A DNA stretch of 64,000 bases from DATHGT01 sp035317605 (GTDB lineage Bacteria > Methylomirabilota > Methylomirabilia > Rokubacteriales > CSP1-6): NCBI GenBank assembly GCA_035317605.1, contig DATHGT010000213.1, forward strand, positions 1-64,000, given 5' to 3'. Below the pieces are notes generated by a model, which made no database searches, was not told where the DNA came from, and was given only the letters and a program-made list of their open reading frames with translations. Below, piece after piece: positions 17,643-25,513 of this stretch. Position 1 is the stretch's first letter. Every line of letters starts with the position of its first letter. Made by a program: the position numbers and the translations under genes.

Positions 17643-19927
17643 CCGACGACCCGCGCGCCACCCGCTCCCGCATCCTCGTCGTCGACGACGACCTCGGCCC
17701 TCGCGAATCCCTTCGGATGCTGCTGAAGTCGGCCTACGACATCCGCACCGCGGCCAGCGGTCCGGCCGCCCTCGCCGAGCTACCGCGCTACCGCCCCGAT
17801 CTGGTCATCCTCGACATCAAGATGCCGGGGATGAACGGGCTCGACGTCCTGCGCCGGCTGAAGGAGAGCGACGCCTCGGTGGAGGTCGTGATGATCACCG
17901 CCTACGCGTCCCTGGAGACCGTCAAGCAGGCGCTGACCCACGGCGCGTTCGAGTACCTCATCAAGCCCTTCTCCCGCCAGGACCTCGAGGACGTCGTCCG
18001 CCGCGCGCTCCAGCGGCGCCAGCACGAGGTCGGCGCGCGCAGCGCGGTGTCCCGGCTGGTCGCCGAGATGCGCGCGCTGAGCGCCAAGACCGTCCAGCTC
18101 GAAGAGGCCGCCCGGCGCGAGGCCGCCGAGCAGTCGTTGCGGGTGACGCAGCTTTCGATCCTGCGGGAGATGTCGCGCGCGTTCGTCGGGCAGCTGGACG
18201 CGGCCACCCTCGCCGCCGCCGTCACCGAGCAGCTGCGCACCGCGCTCGGCTACGACCACGTGAGCATCAGCGCCGACGCTCCTCCGTCGGCTCCGCTGCC
18301 GGACCGGGTCGTGATGTTCGAAATTCGCGACGCGGAGGGCAGCCTCGGCACCCTGGTCGTCGACACCCGCGCCTCCGGGCGCGTCATCGACCCCCGGGAG
18401 AGCGAGCTGCTCGAGATGCTGTCCGAGTACCTCGCCATCGCGTTCCGCAACGCCCGTCTCTACGGGCAGATCGCGGACACCAAGCGCTCGCTCGAGCAGC
18501 TCATCGCCTCCGCGGGCGACGCCATCGTCTCGGTCGACGCCGCCACCGATCGCATCGAGGGCTGGAACCCGGCGGCCGAGCGCATCTTCGGGCTCAGCGG
18601 TGCCGAGGCGTCCGGGCGCTCCATCGGCGAGGTGCTGGAGGCGGGCAGCTACGAGGACGCCAAGCGGCGGCTCGATTCCGGCGGCTCGCTGTGGGCGTTC
18701 GAGACGACGGCGGTGTCAGGGCCGAGCGCGGGGGCGACCCTCGCGGTCACGCTGTCCACCAGCGGCGGCCGCCTCATCGCCATCCTCCGCGACATCACCG
18801 CCCAGCGCCGCCACGAGCAGCAGCTCCACCAGTCGGAGAAGCTCGCCGCGCTCGGTCAGCTCGCGGGCGGGATCGCGCACGACTTCAACAACCTCCTCCA
18901 GGCGATCCTCGGCTACACCCAGCTGATGAAGCAGAGTCCGGGAAACGTGGAATACGTGACGCGCTCCCTGGGCGTGGTGGAGGCCGCCGCGATCGACGGC
19001 GCCGAGACGGTGCGGCGCATCCAGCAGTTCGCGCGGCTGCGGCCGGAGGAGCAGTTCGTGCCGGTCGACGCCAACCGGATCGTGAACGATGCGGTCGCCA
19101 TCACACGACCGCGCTGGGACGAGAATCACGCGCGGGGCCGCCATCCCCTGCACCTCTCGCTCGACCTCGGCGACGTGCCCACCATCAGCGGGCGGCCGGC
19201 CGCGCTCACCGAGGTGATGACCAACCTCATCCTCAACGCCATGGACGCGATGACGGAAGGCGGCACCCTCACCATCACGACCGAGCGCGGGGCCGACGAC
19301 GGCGCGATCATCCGCGTCCGCGACACCGGCATCGGCATGTCGGAGGCCGCGCAGCGCCGGATCTTCGAGCCGTTCTTCTCGACCAAGGGCGAGAGCGGAT
19401 CGGGCCTCGGTCTCGCAATGGTCTACTCGATCGTCAAGCGGCACGGCGGCGAGATCACGGTGGAGAGCCGGCCCGGCGAGGGAGCGACGTTCACGCTCTC
19501 CTTCGCCGGCGCCGCCCCGGTGGCCCCCAAGGTGCCGACTCCCGAGCGGTCCGACGCCCGCCCCGTCGCCCGCGTCCTCCTCGTGGACGACGAGGTCAAG
19601 GTCCGCGAGGCCCTGGCCGAGCTGCTCACGCGCATGGGGCACACGGTCACGCCGGTTCCCGGCGGGCGGGCCGCGCTCGCGGAATTCCGGCCGGACCGCT
19701 TCGACGTCGTCATCTGCAACCTCGGCATGGCCGGCATGAACGGCTGGGAGGCGGCCGAGCGTCTGCGCGCCGCGGATCCGAGCGTCACGATCATGTTCGT
19801 GACGGGTTGGGGTCTTCGCGAGGACGAGATGTCGCGCATGTACGACCTCGGGGTCAGCCGCTGCCTGTACAAGCCCGTCCTCCCCGACGAGCTCGACGCC
19901 GCCGTCCGCGAAGCGGTCACCAGCTAA
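17639..19927 (+). CDS. Hybrid histidine kinase: receiver-GAF-PAS-kinase-receiver
   Basis: A 762-residue protein starting at ATG 17639, overlapping the pseudo-kinase stop. The domains in order are a receiver (phospho-acceptor D59 in DLVILDIKMPG), a helical linker, a GAF domain (about 175-285), a PAS domain (about 290-395), the dimerisation helix with H414 in GGIAHDFNN, an HATPase domain with LILNAMDAM, DTGIGM and GSGLGLAM, and a second receiver. The second receiver has N694 in DVVICNLGMAG where the aspartate should be, so it cannot be phosphorylated in the usual way. There are no membrane segments. Signals probably enter through the first receiver. The gene ends in a 4-base overlap with the convergent kinase gene. 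Confidence 0.85.
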   Translation: MTDDPRATRSRILVVDDDLGPRESLRMLLKSAYDIRTAASGPAALAELPRYRPDLVILDIKMPGMNGLDVLRRLKESDASVEVVMITAYASLETVKQALTHGAFEYLIKPFSRQDLEDVVRRALQRRQHEVGARSAVSRLVAEMRALSAKTVQLEEAARREAAEQSLRVTQLSILREMSRAFVGQLDAATLAAAVTEQLRTALGYDHVSISADAPPSAPLPDRVVMFEIRDAEGSLGTLVVDTRASGRVIDPRESELLEMLSEYLAIAFRNARLYGQIADTKRSLEQLIASAGDAIVSVDAATDRIEGWNPAAERIFGLSGAEASGRSIGEVLEAGSYEDAKRRLDSGGSLWAFETTAVSGPSAGATLAVTLSTSGGRLIAILRDITAQRRHEQQLHQSEKLAALGQLAGGIAHDFNNLLQAILGYTQLMKQSPGNVEYVTRSLGVVEAAAIDGAETVRRIQQFARLRPEEQFVPVDANRIVNDAVAITRPRWDENHARGRHPLHLSLDLGDVPTISGRPAALTEVMTNLILNAMDAMTEGGTLTITTERGADDGAIIRVRDTGIGMSEAAQRRIFEPFFSTKGESGSGLGLAMVYSIVKRHGGEITVESRPGEGATFTLSFAGAAPVAPKVPTPERSDARPVARVLLVDDEVKVREALAELLTRMGHTVTPVPGGRAALAEFRPDRFDVVICNLGMAGMNGWEAAERLRAADPSVTIMFVTGWGLREDEMSRMYDLGVSRCLYKPVLPDELDAAVREAVTS

Positions 19928-21810
19928 CCCGGTAGTCGGTTCTCCGGTGGGGCGTCGTCGGGAATCACCGGCAGCACGATGCAGAACGTCGTCCCCACGC
20001 CCGGCGTGCTGGCGACGTCGACGGTGCCGCCGTGCTCTTCGACGATCTTGTGGGCGATGGCCAACCCAAGACCGGTCCCGCCCTCTTTGGTCGTGTAGAA
20101 GGGATTGAAGATCTGATCTCGTTCGCGGGCCGCGATACCAGGCCCGGTGTCCTCGATCTCGATCTGGACGCGACGGTGGTGGCCCAAGCGCCGCGGGCCT
20201 TCCGCCCAGGCGAGCCGCAGGATCAGACGTCCTCCCGGCGCCATGGCCTCCAGCGCGTTGGCCACCAGGTTGACGATCACGCGATAGAGCGCATTCTCGT
20301 CCCCCTGGATCGGAGGGATGTCGCGCGCGTATTCGCGGGTGACGCTCGTCCGCTTGGCCTCGATCTCGTTCCCGTACAGATCGAGGACGCCGTCGAGCAG
20401 GGCCGGGAGCTGAACCGTCGCAACATGCAGCCGCGGGGGACGTGCCAGCTCCATCAGTCGCTCGACGATCTCGTTGATCCGCTCCAGCTCGCGGGGGACG
20501 ACCTTCTGGAACTTCTCGCGAAAGCCCTCGTCGGCGTACCGGCGCGACAGGTGCCGGCTGAAGGTCAGGATCGAGGTCAGCGGGTTCTTGATCTCGTGGC
20601 CGAGCGCGGCGGCCAGGGTGCCGAGCGCGGCCAGGCGGTCGGAGCGCTGGAGCCGGTCCTCCAGGGCGCGCACCGCGCTGAGGTCGCGGAAGACCCCGAC
20701 CACGCCGAGGTCCTTGCCGTCGCTGCCCTTGAGGGGGGCCGTGCTCAGCTCGATGGGGATGGTCACGCCGTTGCGTCGGGTCAGGGTCAGCGCGATGCCG
20801 GCGATGGGGCTGTGGCTGGTGAGGGTCTCCATCAACACGTCGGCGATCTCCCCGGTGCTGGCGAAAACCTCGGTGCAATAGCGGGTGACCGCTTCGCCCG
20901 CGAAGAATCCGGTCAGCAGCTCGGCGGCCGGATTCAGCATCACCACCCGGCCCTCGAGATCGATGGTGACGACGGCGGTAGTCAGCGAGCTGAGGATGCT
21001 GTCCGTGTAGCTCTTGAGGTCCGCCAGCTCGCGGAATCGCCGCGACAGCTCGGTGTTGGCGTCCTCCAGGGCCGTGCGCTGGTGGAGGAGCTGCGCGGTC
21101 ATGTGGTTGAACGCCTCGGCGAGCCGGCCGATCTCGTCGATGGTCGAGGGCTCGATGCGCTGCTCCAGCTCTCCGCGCGACACCGCGTCGGCTCCTTCGG
21201 CCAGCTGCCGCACCGGCCGCACGATGCGTCCGGCGACCACCGCCGCGACCAGGCCACCGACGGCCAGGATGAGCACGGTCAACGCGCTCAGCTCTCTCCG
21301 GGTCTGCCAGATCTCCGCTTCCATCCGCCGCTTCGACAACCCGACGCGCACGGTGCCCCACTTCTGGCGGTCGATCTGCACGGGCACCGCGAAGTCGTAG
21401 ATCGCCTCGCGGTGCTCGCCGAACACCGTGGCCTGAGTGAGCGGCGCGGCGGCCGCGGCCGCCCTGCGGTCGACCGCCGACTCGAGCGGCTGGCTCACGA
21501 GCTCGGGATGCCGGCTGTGCGCGGCCACCCGACCCTCGGCGTCGAGAATGACCGCGTAGACGACGTCGGCGCCGGCGGCGACGCGGGTGGCGTTCTGCTC
21601 GAGCGCGGTGAAGTTGTAGAGCAGCAAGGGGCCGTACGACATGGTGGCCAGGCTCTGGGCGAGGCTCTCGCCTCGCCGCTCGACTTCTCCGATGATCGCG
21701 GCCCGCTGGCGGTGCTCGACCATGGCCACCACCGCCGTCATGACCAGCACGATGACGAAGACCGTCCCCACCAGCAGCCGGGTGCGCAGCGATCGGAACG
21801 GGAAGGTCAT
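19924..21810 (-). CDS. Membrane sensor histidine kinase with HAMP and PAS domains
   Basis: A 628-residue transmembrane kinase. TM1 is at residues about 11-29 (LLVGTVFVIVLVMTAVVAMV) and TM2 is near 175-197, enclosing a periplasmic sensor of about 145 residues. HAMP (GRIVRPVRQLAEGADAV), PAS (ILSSLTTAVVTIDLEGRV), the H-box H405 in ALGHEIKNPL and a full HATPase (LVANALEAM, DTGPGI, GTGLGLAI) follow. Its start overlaps the stop of the upstream binding-protein gene by 4 bases, so it is co-expressed with that protein, which may present a ligand to the sensor. The likely partner regulator is the NtrC-type protein at 23959-25377. Confidence 0.88.
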   Translation of the reverse strand: MTFPFRSLRTRLLVGTVFVIVLVMTAVVAMVEHRQRAAIIGEVERRGESLAQSLATMSYGPLLLYNFTALEQNATRVAAGADVVYAVILDAEGRVAAHSRHPELVSQPLESAVDRRAAAAAAPLTQATVFGEHREAIYDFAVPVQIDRQKWGTVRVGLSKRRMEAEIWQTRRELSALTVLILAVGGLVAAVVAGRIVRPVRQLAEGADAVSRGELEQRIEPSTIDEIGRLAEAFNHMTAQLLHQRTALEDANTELSRRFRELADLKSYTDSILSSLTTAVVTIDLEGRVVMLNPAAELLTGFFAGEAVTRYCTEVFASTGEIADVLMETLTSHSPIAGIALTLTRRNGVTIPIELSTAPLKGSDGKDLGVVGVFRDLSAVRALEDRLQRSDRLAALGTLAAALGHEIKNPLTSILTFSRHLSRRYADEGFREKFQKVVPRELERINEIVERLMELARPPRLHVATVQLPALLDGVLDLYGNEIEAKRTSVTREYARDIPPIQGDENALYRVIVNLVANALEAMAPGGRLILRLAWAEGPRRLGHHRRVQIEIEDTGPGIAARERDQIFNPFYTTKEGGTGLGLAIAHKIVEEHGGTVDVASTPGVGTTFCIVLPVIPDDAPPENRLPG

Positions 21811-23393
21811 CGCGGAGGATCGAGCCAGATCTTTCGCAGATCGAGATAGGGGTCGCCGAGCCCGTTGACCTCGATGCCGCGCACGTAGGGCTGAAAGAGC
21901 CGTTCGTAGGTGTGGTGCAGGAGCGGAATCAGCGGCGCGTCGTCGAGGATTAGCTCTTCGGCCCGCCGATACGCCTCCACCCGACGCTGGGGATCCGTCT
22001 CGCTCTGGGCCGAGGCCAGCAGCGCGTCGACCCGGGGATTCTCGTAGGCGAACAGGTTGCGCGCGCTCTTCGACTGAAAGAGCTTGGCCAGGAAGTTATC
22101 GGGATCCGGGACGTCGGCGTACCACGCGTACAGGAAGATCTGGAGCCGCCGCTCCGCGAGCATCTTGGAAAACAGGGGCCAGTCGGTGACGTAGGCCACC
22201 TCGACCTTGACGCCGATGGCGGCCAGCGCCCGGCGGATGTAATCCAGCTCGCGCACGACGGCGTCCGCACTGGCGCCCGACGTGATTTGAATCGTCGGGA
22301 GCCCCCGTCCGCCCGGATAGCCCGCTTGCGCCAGGAGCTCACGGGCGCGGGCGGGTCGATAGTCCGGCGCGTTCAGCTTCGGATTGAAGGCGAGAATGCC
22401 GGGCGGCAGGATGCCCCGCGCCGCGGTGTACCGGCCGAGATGCACGTCGTGGACGAGGCCCTCGCGGTCGATCGCGTGCAAGAGGGCGAGCCGGACGCGG
22501 CGGTCGTCCAGGGGCTTGCTGCGCGTGTTGAATCCGTAGAAGCGGAGGCTGCTCATCGGGCGCTTGACGTAGTTCCAGCGCCGATCCTGGATGACGTCCA
22601 CATATCCCTGACTCGGCGGCACGGTGTCCTCGAGCTGGCCCTTCTGGAACTCGTCGTAGGAGTTGTCCCAGCGGTCGCCGGGGAAGATGCGAAAGACCAG
22701 CCGCGCCAGGCGGGGCCGGCCCCCGAAATAGGTCGGGTTGGCGTCGAGGACGATGTCGCGGTTCCGCTCCCACTTCACGAACTTGAAGGGACCGGTCCCC
22801 ACCGGATTGCGCGCGAAGGCCTCCGGATCCTTGCTCACGACGTCCTTCGGCACCACCTTCGCGTGGCCGATGGCCACCACCGACACGAAGGGAACGGTGG
22901 CTTCGGTCAGGCTGACCTGCACGGTGAACCGGTCGAGCGCTTTCAATCCCGAGACGGTCGCCGCCCGCCCTTCCCGGAACTCGCGGGCGCCCTGGACGTT
23001 CAGGAAGAGGTCCGCCGCGCCCGACTTGACGGCAGGATCCAGGAGCCGAGTGAGCGAATAGACGACATCGTCGGCGGTCACCTCGCGTCCGTGGTGGAAG
23101 CGGACGCCCTTGCGCAGGGTGAACGTCCACGTCAGGCCGTCGCGGGAGGATTTCCAGAATTCCGCGAGCGCGGGCGCGATCATCAGCGTGGAGTCGAAGT
23201 GCACCAGACCGTCGAACAGCTGCTGGGTCACCGAGCGCCCGTAGACGTCGCCGATGCGGGCGGGGTCGAGTCCTTGAGGCTCGTGTCCGATGGGCCGGCG
23301 GTACGTGCCGCCCGGGGACTGGGAGAAGGCGGGGGTGACGCAGGCGACGACGAGAACGCAGGACGCGACGGCCGGGCCGACAGGGAAGCGCAC
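21807..23393 (-). CDS. Peptide/nickel-type ABC substrate-binding protein (SBP family 5)
   Basis: A 528-residue solute-binding protein. A signal peptide (RFPVGPAVASCVLVVACVTPAFS) is followed by EPQGLDPARIGDVYGRSVTQ, and the family signature region GLTWTFTLRKGVRFHHG lies near residue 85. The GTG start at 23393 was chosen because it opens the signal peptide; the frame stays open far upstream but encodes no plausible protein. The SD-like GGGGAG is closer than usual to the GTG. No permease or ATPase gene is nearby, and the gene is instead coupled to a sensor kinase. A role as a ligand receptor for signalling is therefore as likely as import; this is inference. Confidence 0.82.
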   Translation of the reverse strand: MRFPVGPAVASCVLVVACVTPAFSQSPGGTYRRPIGHEPQGLDPARIGDVYGRSVTQQLFDGLVHFDSTLMIAPALAEFWKSSRDGLTWTFTLRKGVRFHHGREVTADDVVYSLTRLLDPAVKSGAADLFLNVQGAREFREGRAATVSGLKALDRFTVQVSLTEATVPFVSVVAIGHAKVVPKDVVSKDPEAFARNPVGTGPFKFVKWERNRDIVLDANPTYFGGRPRLARLVFRIFPGDRWDNSYDEFQKGQLEDTVPPSQGYVDVIQDRRWNYVKRPMSSLRFYGFNTRSKPLDDRRVRLALLHAIDREGLVHDVHLGRYTAARGILPPGILAFNPKLNAPDYRPARARELLAQAGYPGGRGLPTIQITSGASADAVVRELDYIRRALAAIGVKVEVAYVTDWPLFSKMLAERRLQIFLYAWYADVPDPDNFLAKLFQSKSARNLFAYENPRVDALLASAQSETDPQRRVEAYRRAEELILDDAPLIPLLHHTYERLFQPYVRGIEVNGLGDPYLDLRKIWLDPPR

Positions 23394-23443
23394 GCTCCCC
23401 TGTCCGGCCGGCCGACGCTGATTCGGCGAAGCGAGCGCGGGGT

Positions 23444-23575
23444 CTAGCTGGCCCCGCCGTCCGCGTTTCCGACGGCCTGGAAGAACTGCGTGGACTCCGA
23501 CGTCCCGGATTCGATGATGGGCGCCAGCATCAGGAATGAAACCACGATGAGGACTGCGGCGGCGATCCGTGCCAT
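23444..23575 (-). CDS. 43-residue membrane microprotein upstream of the binding protein
   Basis: A short reading frame of 43 codons beginning MARIAAAVLIVVSFLMLAPI and ending in a polar tail with STQFFQAVGN. The ribosome site is excellent: GAGGGGAG ends seven bases before the ATG. Residues about 4-22 form one hydrophobic helix, so a single-pass membrane peptide or an uncleaved signal-like peptide is predicted. It lies about 50 bases before the binding-protein start on the same strand and just downstream of a sigma-54 promoter, making it the first gene of the operon. No family was recognised. Confidence 0.6.
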   Translation of the reverse strand: MARIAAAVLIVVSFLMLAPIIESGTSESTQFFQAVGNADGGAS

Positions 23576-23607
23576 GACTCGTCTCCCCTCTATAGTTCAG
23601 ACCCGCC

Positions 23608-23622
23608 TCAGGCCAGGCCTGA
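23608..23622. repeat. Perfect 15-bp palindrome in the microprotein leader
   Basis: TCAGGCCAGGCCTGA is a 7-1-7 perfect inverted repeat. It lies between the predicted sigma-54 start point (about 23635) and the ribosome site (about 23585). It could be an operator or an mRNA hairpin. Confidence 0.55.
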
Positions 23623-23645
23623 CTGACGTTCGGAGACGAGAACAG

Positions 23646-23661
23646 AGCAACTGCGCGGCCA
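23646..23661 (-). promoter_or_regulatory. Sigma-54 promoter for the microprotein-SBP-kinase operon
   Basis: Read on the minus strand the site is TGGCCGCGCAGTTGCT. The invariant GG (23660-23659) and GC (23648-23647) are exactly 10 bases apart, and TGGC and TTGCT match the -24/-12 consensus. Transcription would start near 23635, about 60 bases before the microprotein ATG. The neighbouring NtrC-type regulator carries the sigma-54 contact loop, which supports the call. Confidence 0.65.
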
Positions 23662-23817
23662 CATCGCGCCGTGCACAGACACGTACAAATTCGGACGATT
23701 TTCACGAGGGCGGCGGCCCACCAGGAGCGCGGCGACGACCGGAACCTGTGCAGCGTCGGGGCGGGCGAGACGTCACGGGCGGCCAACCTTCCGTGACCAC
23801 GTTCGTTTCGGGTTCTT

Positions 23818-23858
23818 GCACCACTTTGGTTCAATGTGTGTCTTCCCGCACCACCTGG
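23818..23858. repeat. Direct repeat, possible activator-binding site
   Basis: GCACCACTTTGG (23818-23829) recurs as GCACCACCTGG (23848-23858), 30 bases apart, about three helical turns. The pair lies roughly 185-225 bases upstream of the predicted sigma-54 start, the usual distance for NtrC-family enhancers. Binding is inferred. Confidence 0.35.
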
Positions 23859-23958
23859 CCACACTCCCCGGCCTTCTGCGAAGGCCGCGCCCTCGGCGCG
23901 CGGGCGAGCTTAGACGGGTTCGACGGCGTCCGCAAGCGCCGGCGGGCGCCCGCGCGTC

Positions 23959-25377
23959 TCAGTCGTCGGCGCGGTTGCCGAGGTCCCAGCGGGTGAGCAT
24001 GGTCTTGAGCGAGTTTCGATGGATGCCGAGGATGCGGGCGGCCTCGCTGCGATTCCAGCGGACGCGCTCGAGCACCCGCATGACGATCTGCTTCTCGAAC
24101 TCCTCGGTGGCCTGTCGGAGCGGCAGGGTCTCGGCCTGGCGCAGGCGCACCGCGCTGTCGGGGAGGAGCACGTCGAGGGGCAGGTCGTTGACACCGATCA
24201 CCGGCGCCTCCGCCAGGCCCACCAGACGCTCGATGATGTTCTGCAGCTCCCGCACGTTGCCGGGCCAGGGGTATTCGCGGAGCACGGTCATCGCTTCCGG
24301 CGACAGCCCGTCGACGTGCTTGTTCATCTCGGCGTTGTAGCGGCGGATGAAGTGCTCGACGAGCAGGGGGACGTCGTCGCGCCGGTCGCGCAAGGGGGGC
24401 ACGGAGATCGGCATCACGTTGAGCCGGTAGTAGAGGTCCTCCCGAAAGGCGTGGGTGGCCACCGCGTGCTTGAGGTCGGCGTTGGTGGCGGCGATGATGC
24501 GCACGTCGATGCGGATCGTCCGCGTCCCCCCCACCCGCTCGATCTCCCGCTCCTGGAGCACGCGCAGGAGCTTGCTCTGCAGCTCGGCCTTGAGGGTGCC
24601 GATCTCGTCGAGGAAGAGTGTCCCGCCCTGGGCCATCTCGAGCTTGCCGAGCTTGCGCTGGAACGCCCCCGTGAACGAGCCCTTCTCGTGCCCGAACAGC
24701 TCCGACTCCAGCAGCGTTTCCGAGAGCGCGGCGGGGTTCACGGGCACGAACGGCTTGTCGCGGCGCGGGCTCTGCCGGTGGATGGCCCGCGCCACCAGCT
24801 CCTTGCCGGTTCCGCTCTCGCCGGTGATGAGCACGGTGGTCGCGTTGCGGGCCACCTGCGCGATCAGGCGGAAGAGCTTCTGCATCTCCGGGTGGTTGCC
24901 CACGATCTCGCCGAAGTCGTGGCGCCGGGCCAGCTCGGACCGGAGGAACACCACCTCGCGCTCGAGCGAGCGCCGCTCCAGGGCCCGGCGCACCACGGAC
25001 AGGAGGTCGTCTTCCTCGAAGGGCTTGGTGACGTAGTCGAAGGCGCCGAGCTTCATGGCGGCCACCGCCGTGCGCACGGTCTTGACCGCGGTGACCAGGA
25101 TGACTTCCACCTGCTCATCGAGCGCCTTGATCCGCTCGAGCACCTCGATCCCGTCCATCTCGGGCAGGCGGATGTCGAGCAGGACCAGGTCGACCTCGCT
25201 CGTGCGCACGATCTCGATCGCCTGGCGGCCGTCGCCGGCCTCGACCAGCTCGTATCGTTCCTCGAGGATCAGCCGGAACGACTCCCGGATGCCGGGATCG
25301 TCGTCGACGATCAGGATCACCGGGCGCAGGGGGGCCAGCGGCCCCGTCCCGTCACCGGCCCGCAAATCGCGCGACAT
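23959..25377 (-). CDS. NtrC-family sigma-54-dependent response regulator
   Basis: A 472-residue regulator in three parts. The receiver carries phospho-acceptor D68 in DLVLLDIRLPE. The AAA+ sigma-54 interaction domain has Walker A GESGTGKE, the sigma-54 contact loop GSFTGA and LFLDEIG. A C-terminal Fis-type helix-turn-helix is present (NRSEAARILGIHRNSLKTML). A 20-residue tail precedes the receiver. In VNPAALSETLLESELFG a proline replaces the usual cysteine of VNCAAL. It is followed on the same strand by the microprotein-binding protein-kinase operon, whose promoter is of sigma-54 type, so it is very likely that operon's activator and the kinase's partner. Confidence 0.9.
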   Translation of the reverse strand: MSRDLRAGDGTGPLAPLRPVILIVDDDPGIRESFRLILEERYELVEAGDGRQAIEIVRTSEVDLVLLDIRLPEMDGIEVLERIKALDEQVEVILVTAVKTVRTAVAAMKLGAFDYVTKPFEEDDLLSVVRRALERRSLEREVVFLRSELARRHDFGEIVGNHPEMQKLFRLIAQVARNATTVLITGESGTGKELVARAIHRQSPRRDKPFVPVNPAALSETLLESELFGHEKGSFTGAFQRKLGKLEMAQGGTLFLDEIGTLKAELQSKLLRVLQEREIERVGGTRTIRIDVRIIAATNADLKHAVATHAFREDLYYRLNVMPISVPPLRDRRDDVPLLVEHFIRRYNAEMNKHVDGLSPEAMTVLREYPWPGNVRELQNIIERLVGLAEAPVIGVNDLPLDVLLPDSAVRLRQAETLPLRQATEEFEKQIVMRVLERVRWNRSEAARILGIHRNSLKTMLTRWDLGNRADD

Positions 25378-25513
25378 GATGGCAGGACTCTACCGTTCGG
25401 GCGCGGCCACGCGCAACCCACCCGCCGGGGCGGCTCGTCGTCGGGTGGCCGGGCCGCACCGTATCGGATCCGTGACATTGACGCGCCGCCTCGCCGCCAC
25501 CGAAGATCGACGT

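Larger units (their letters stand above)
23576..23958. other. Regulatory intergenic region before the microprotein operon
   Basis: About 380 bases between the NtrC-type regulator gene and the microprotein, both on the minus strand. It holds, in the minus-strand direction, a direct repeat (23848-23858 and 23818-23829), a sigma-54 promoter (23661-23646), a perfect palindrome (23622-23608) and the microprotein's ribosome site. No further gene was seen. Confidence 0.6.

Noticed and set aside
23576..23958. tRNA or small RNA gene in the regulator-microprotein gap
   Set aside because: No cloverleaf with a GGTTCGA-type T-loop and no strong terminator; the sequence is better explained by regulatory sites.
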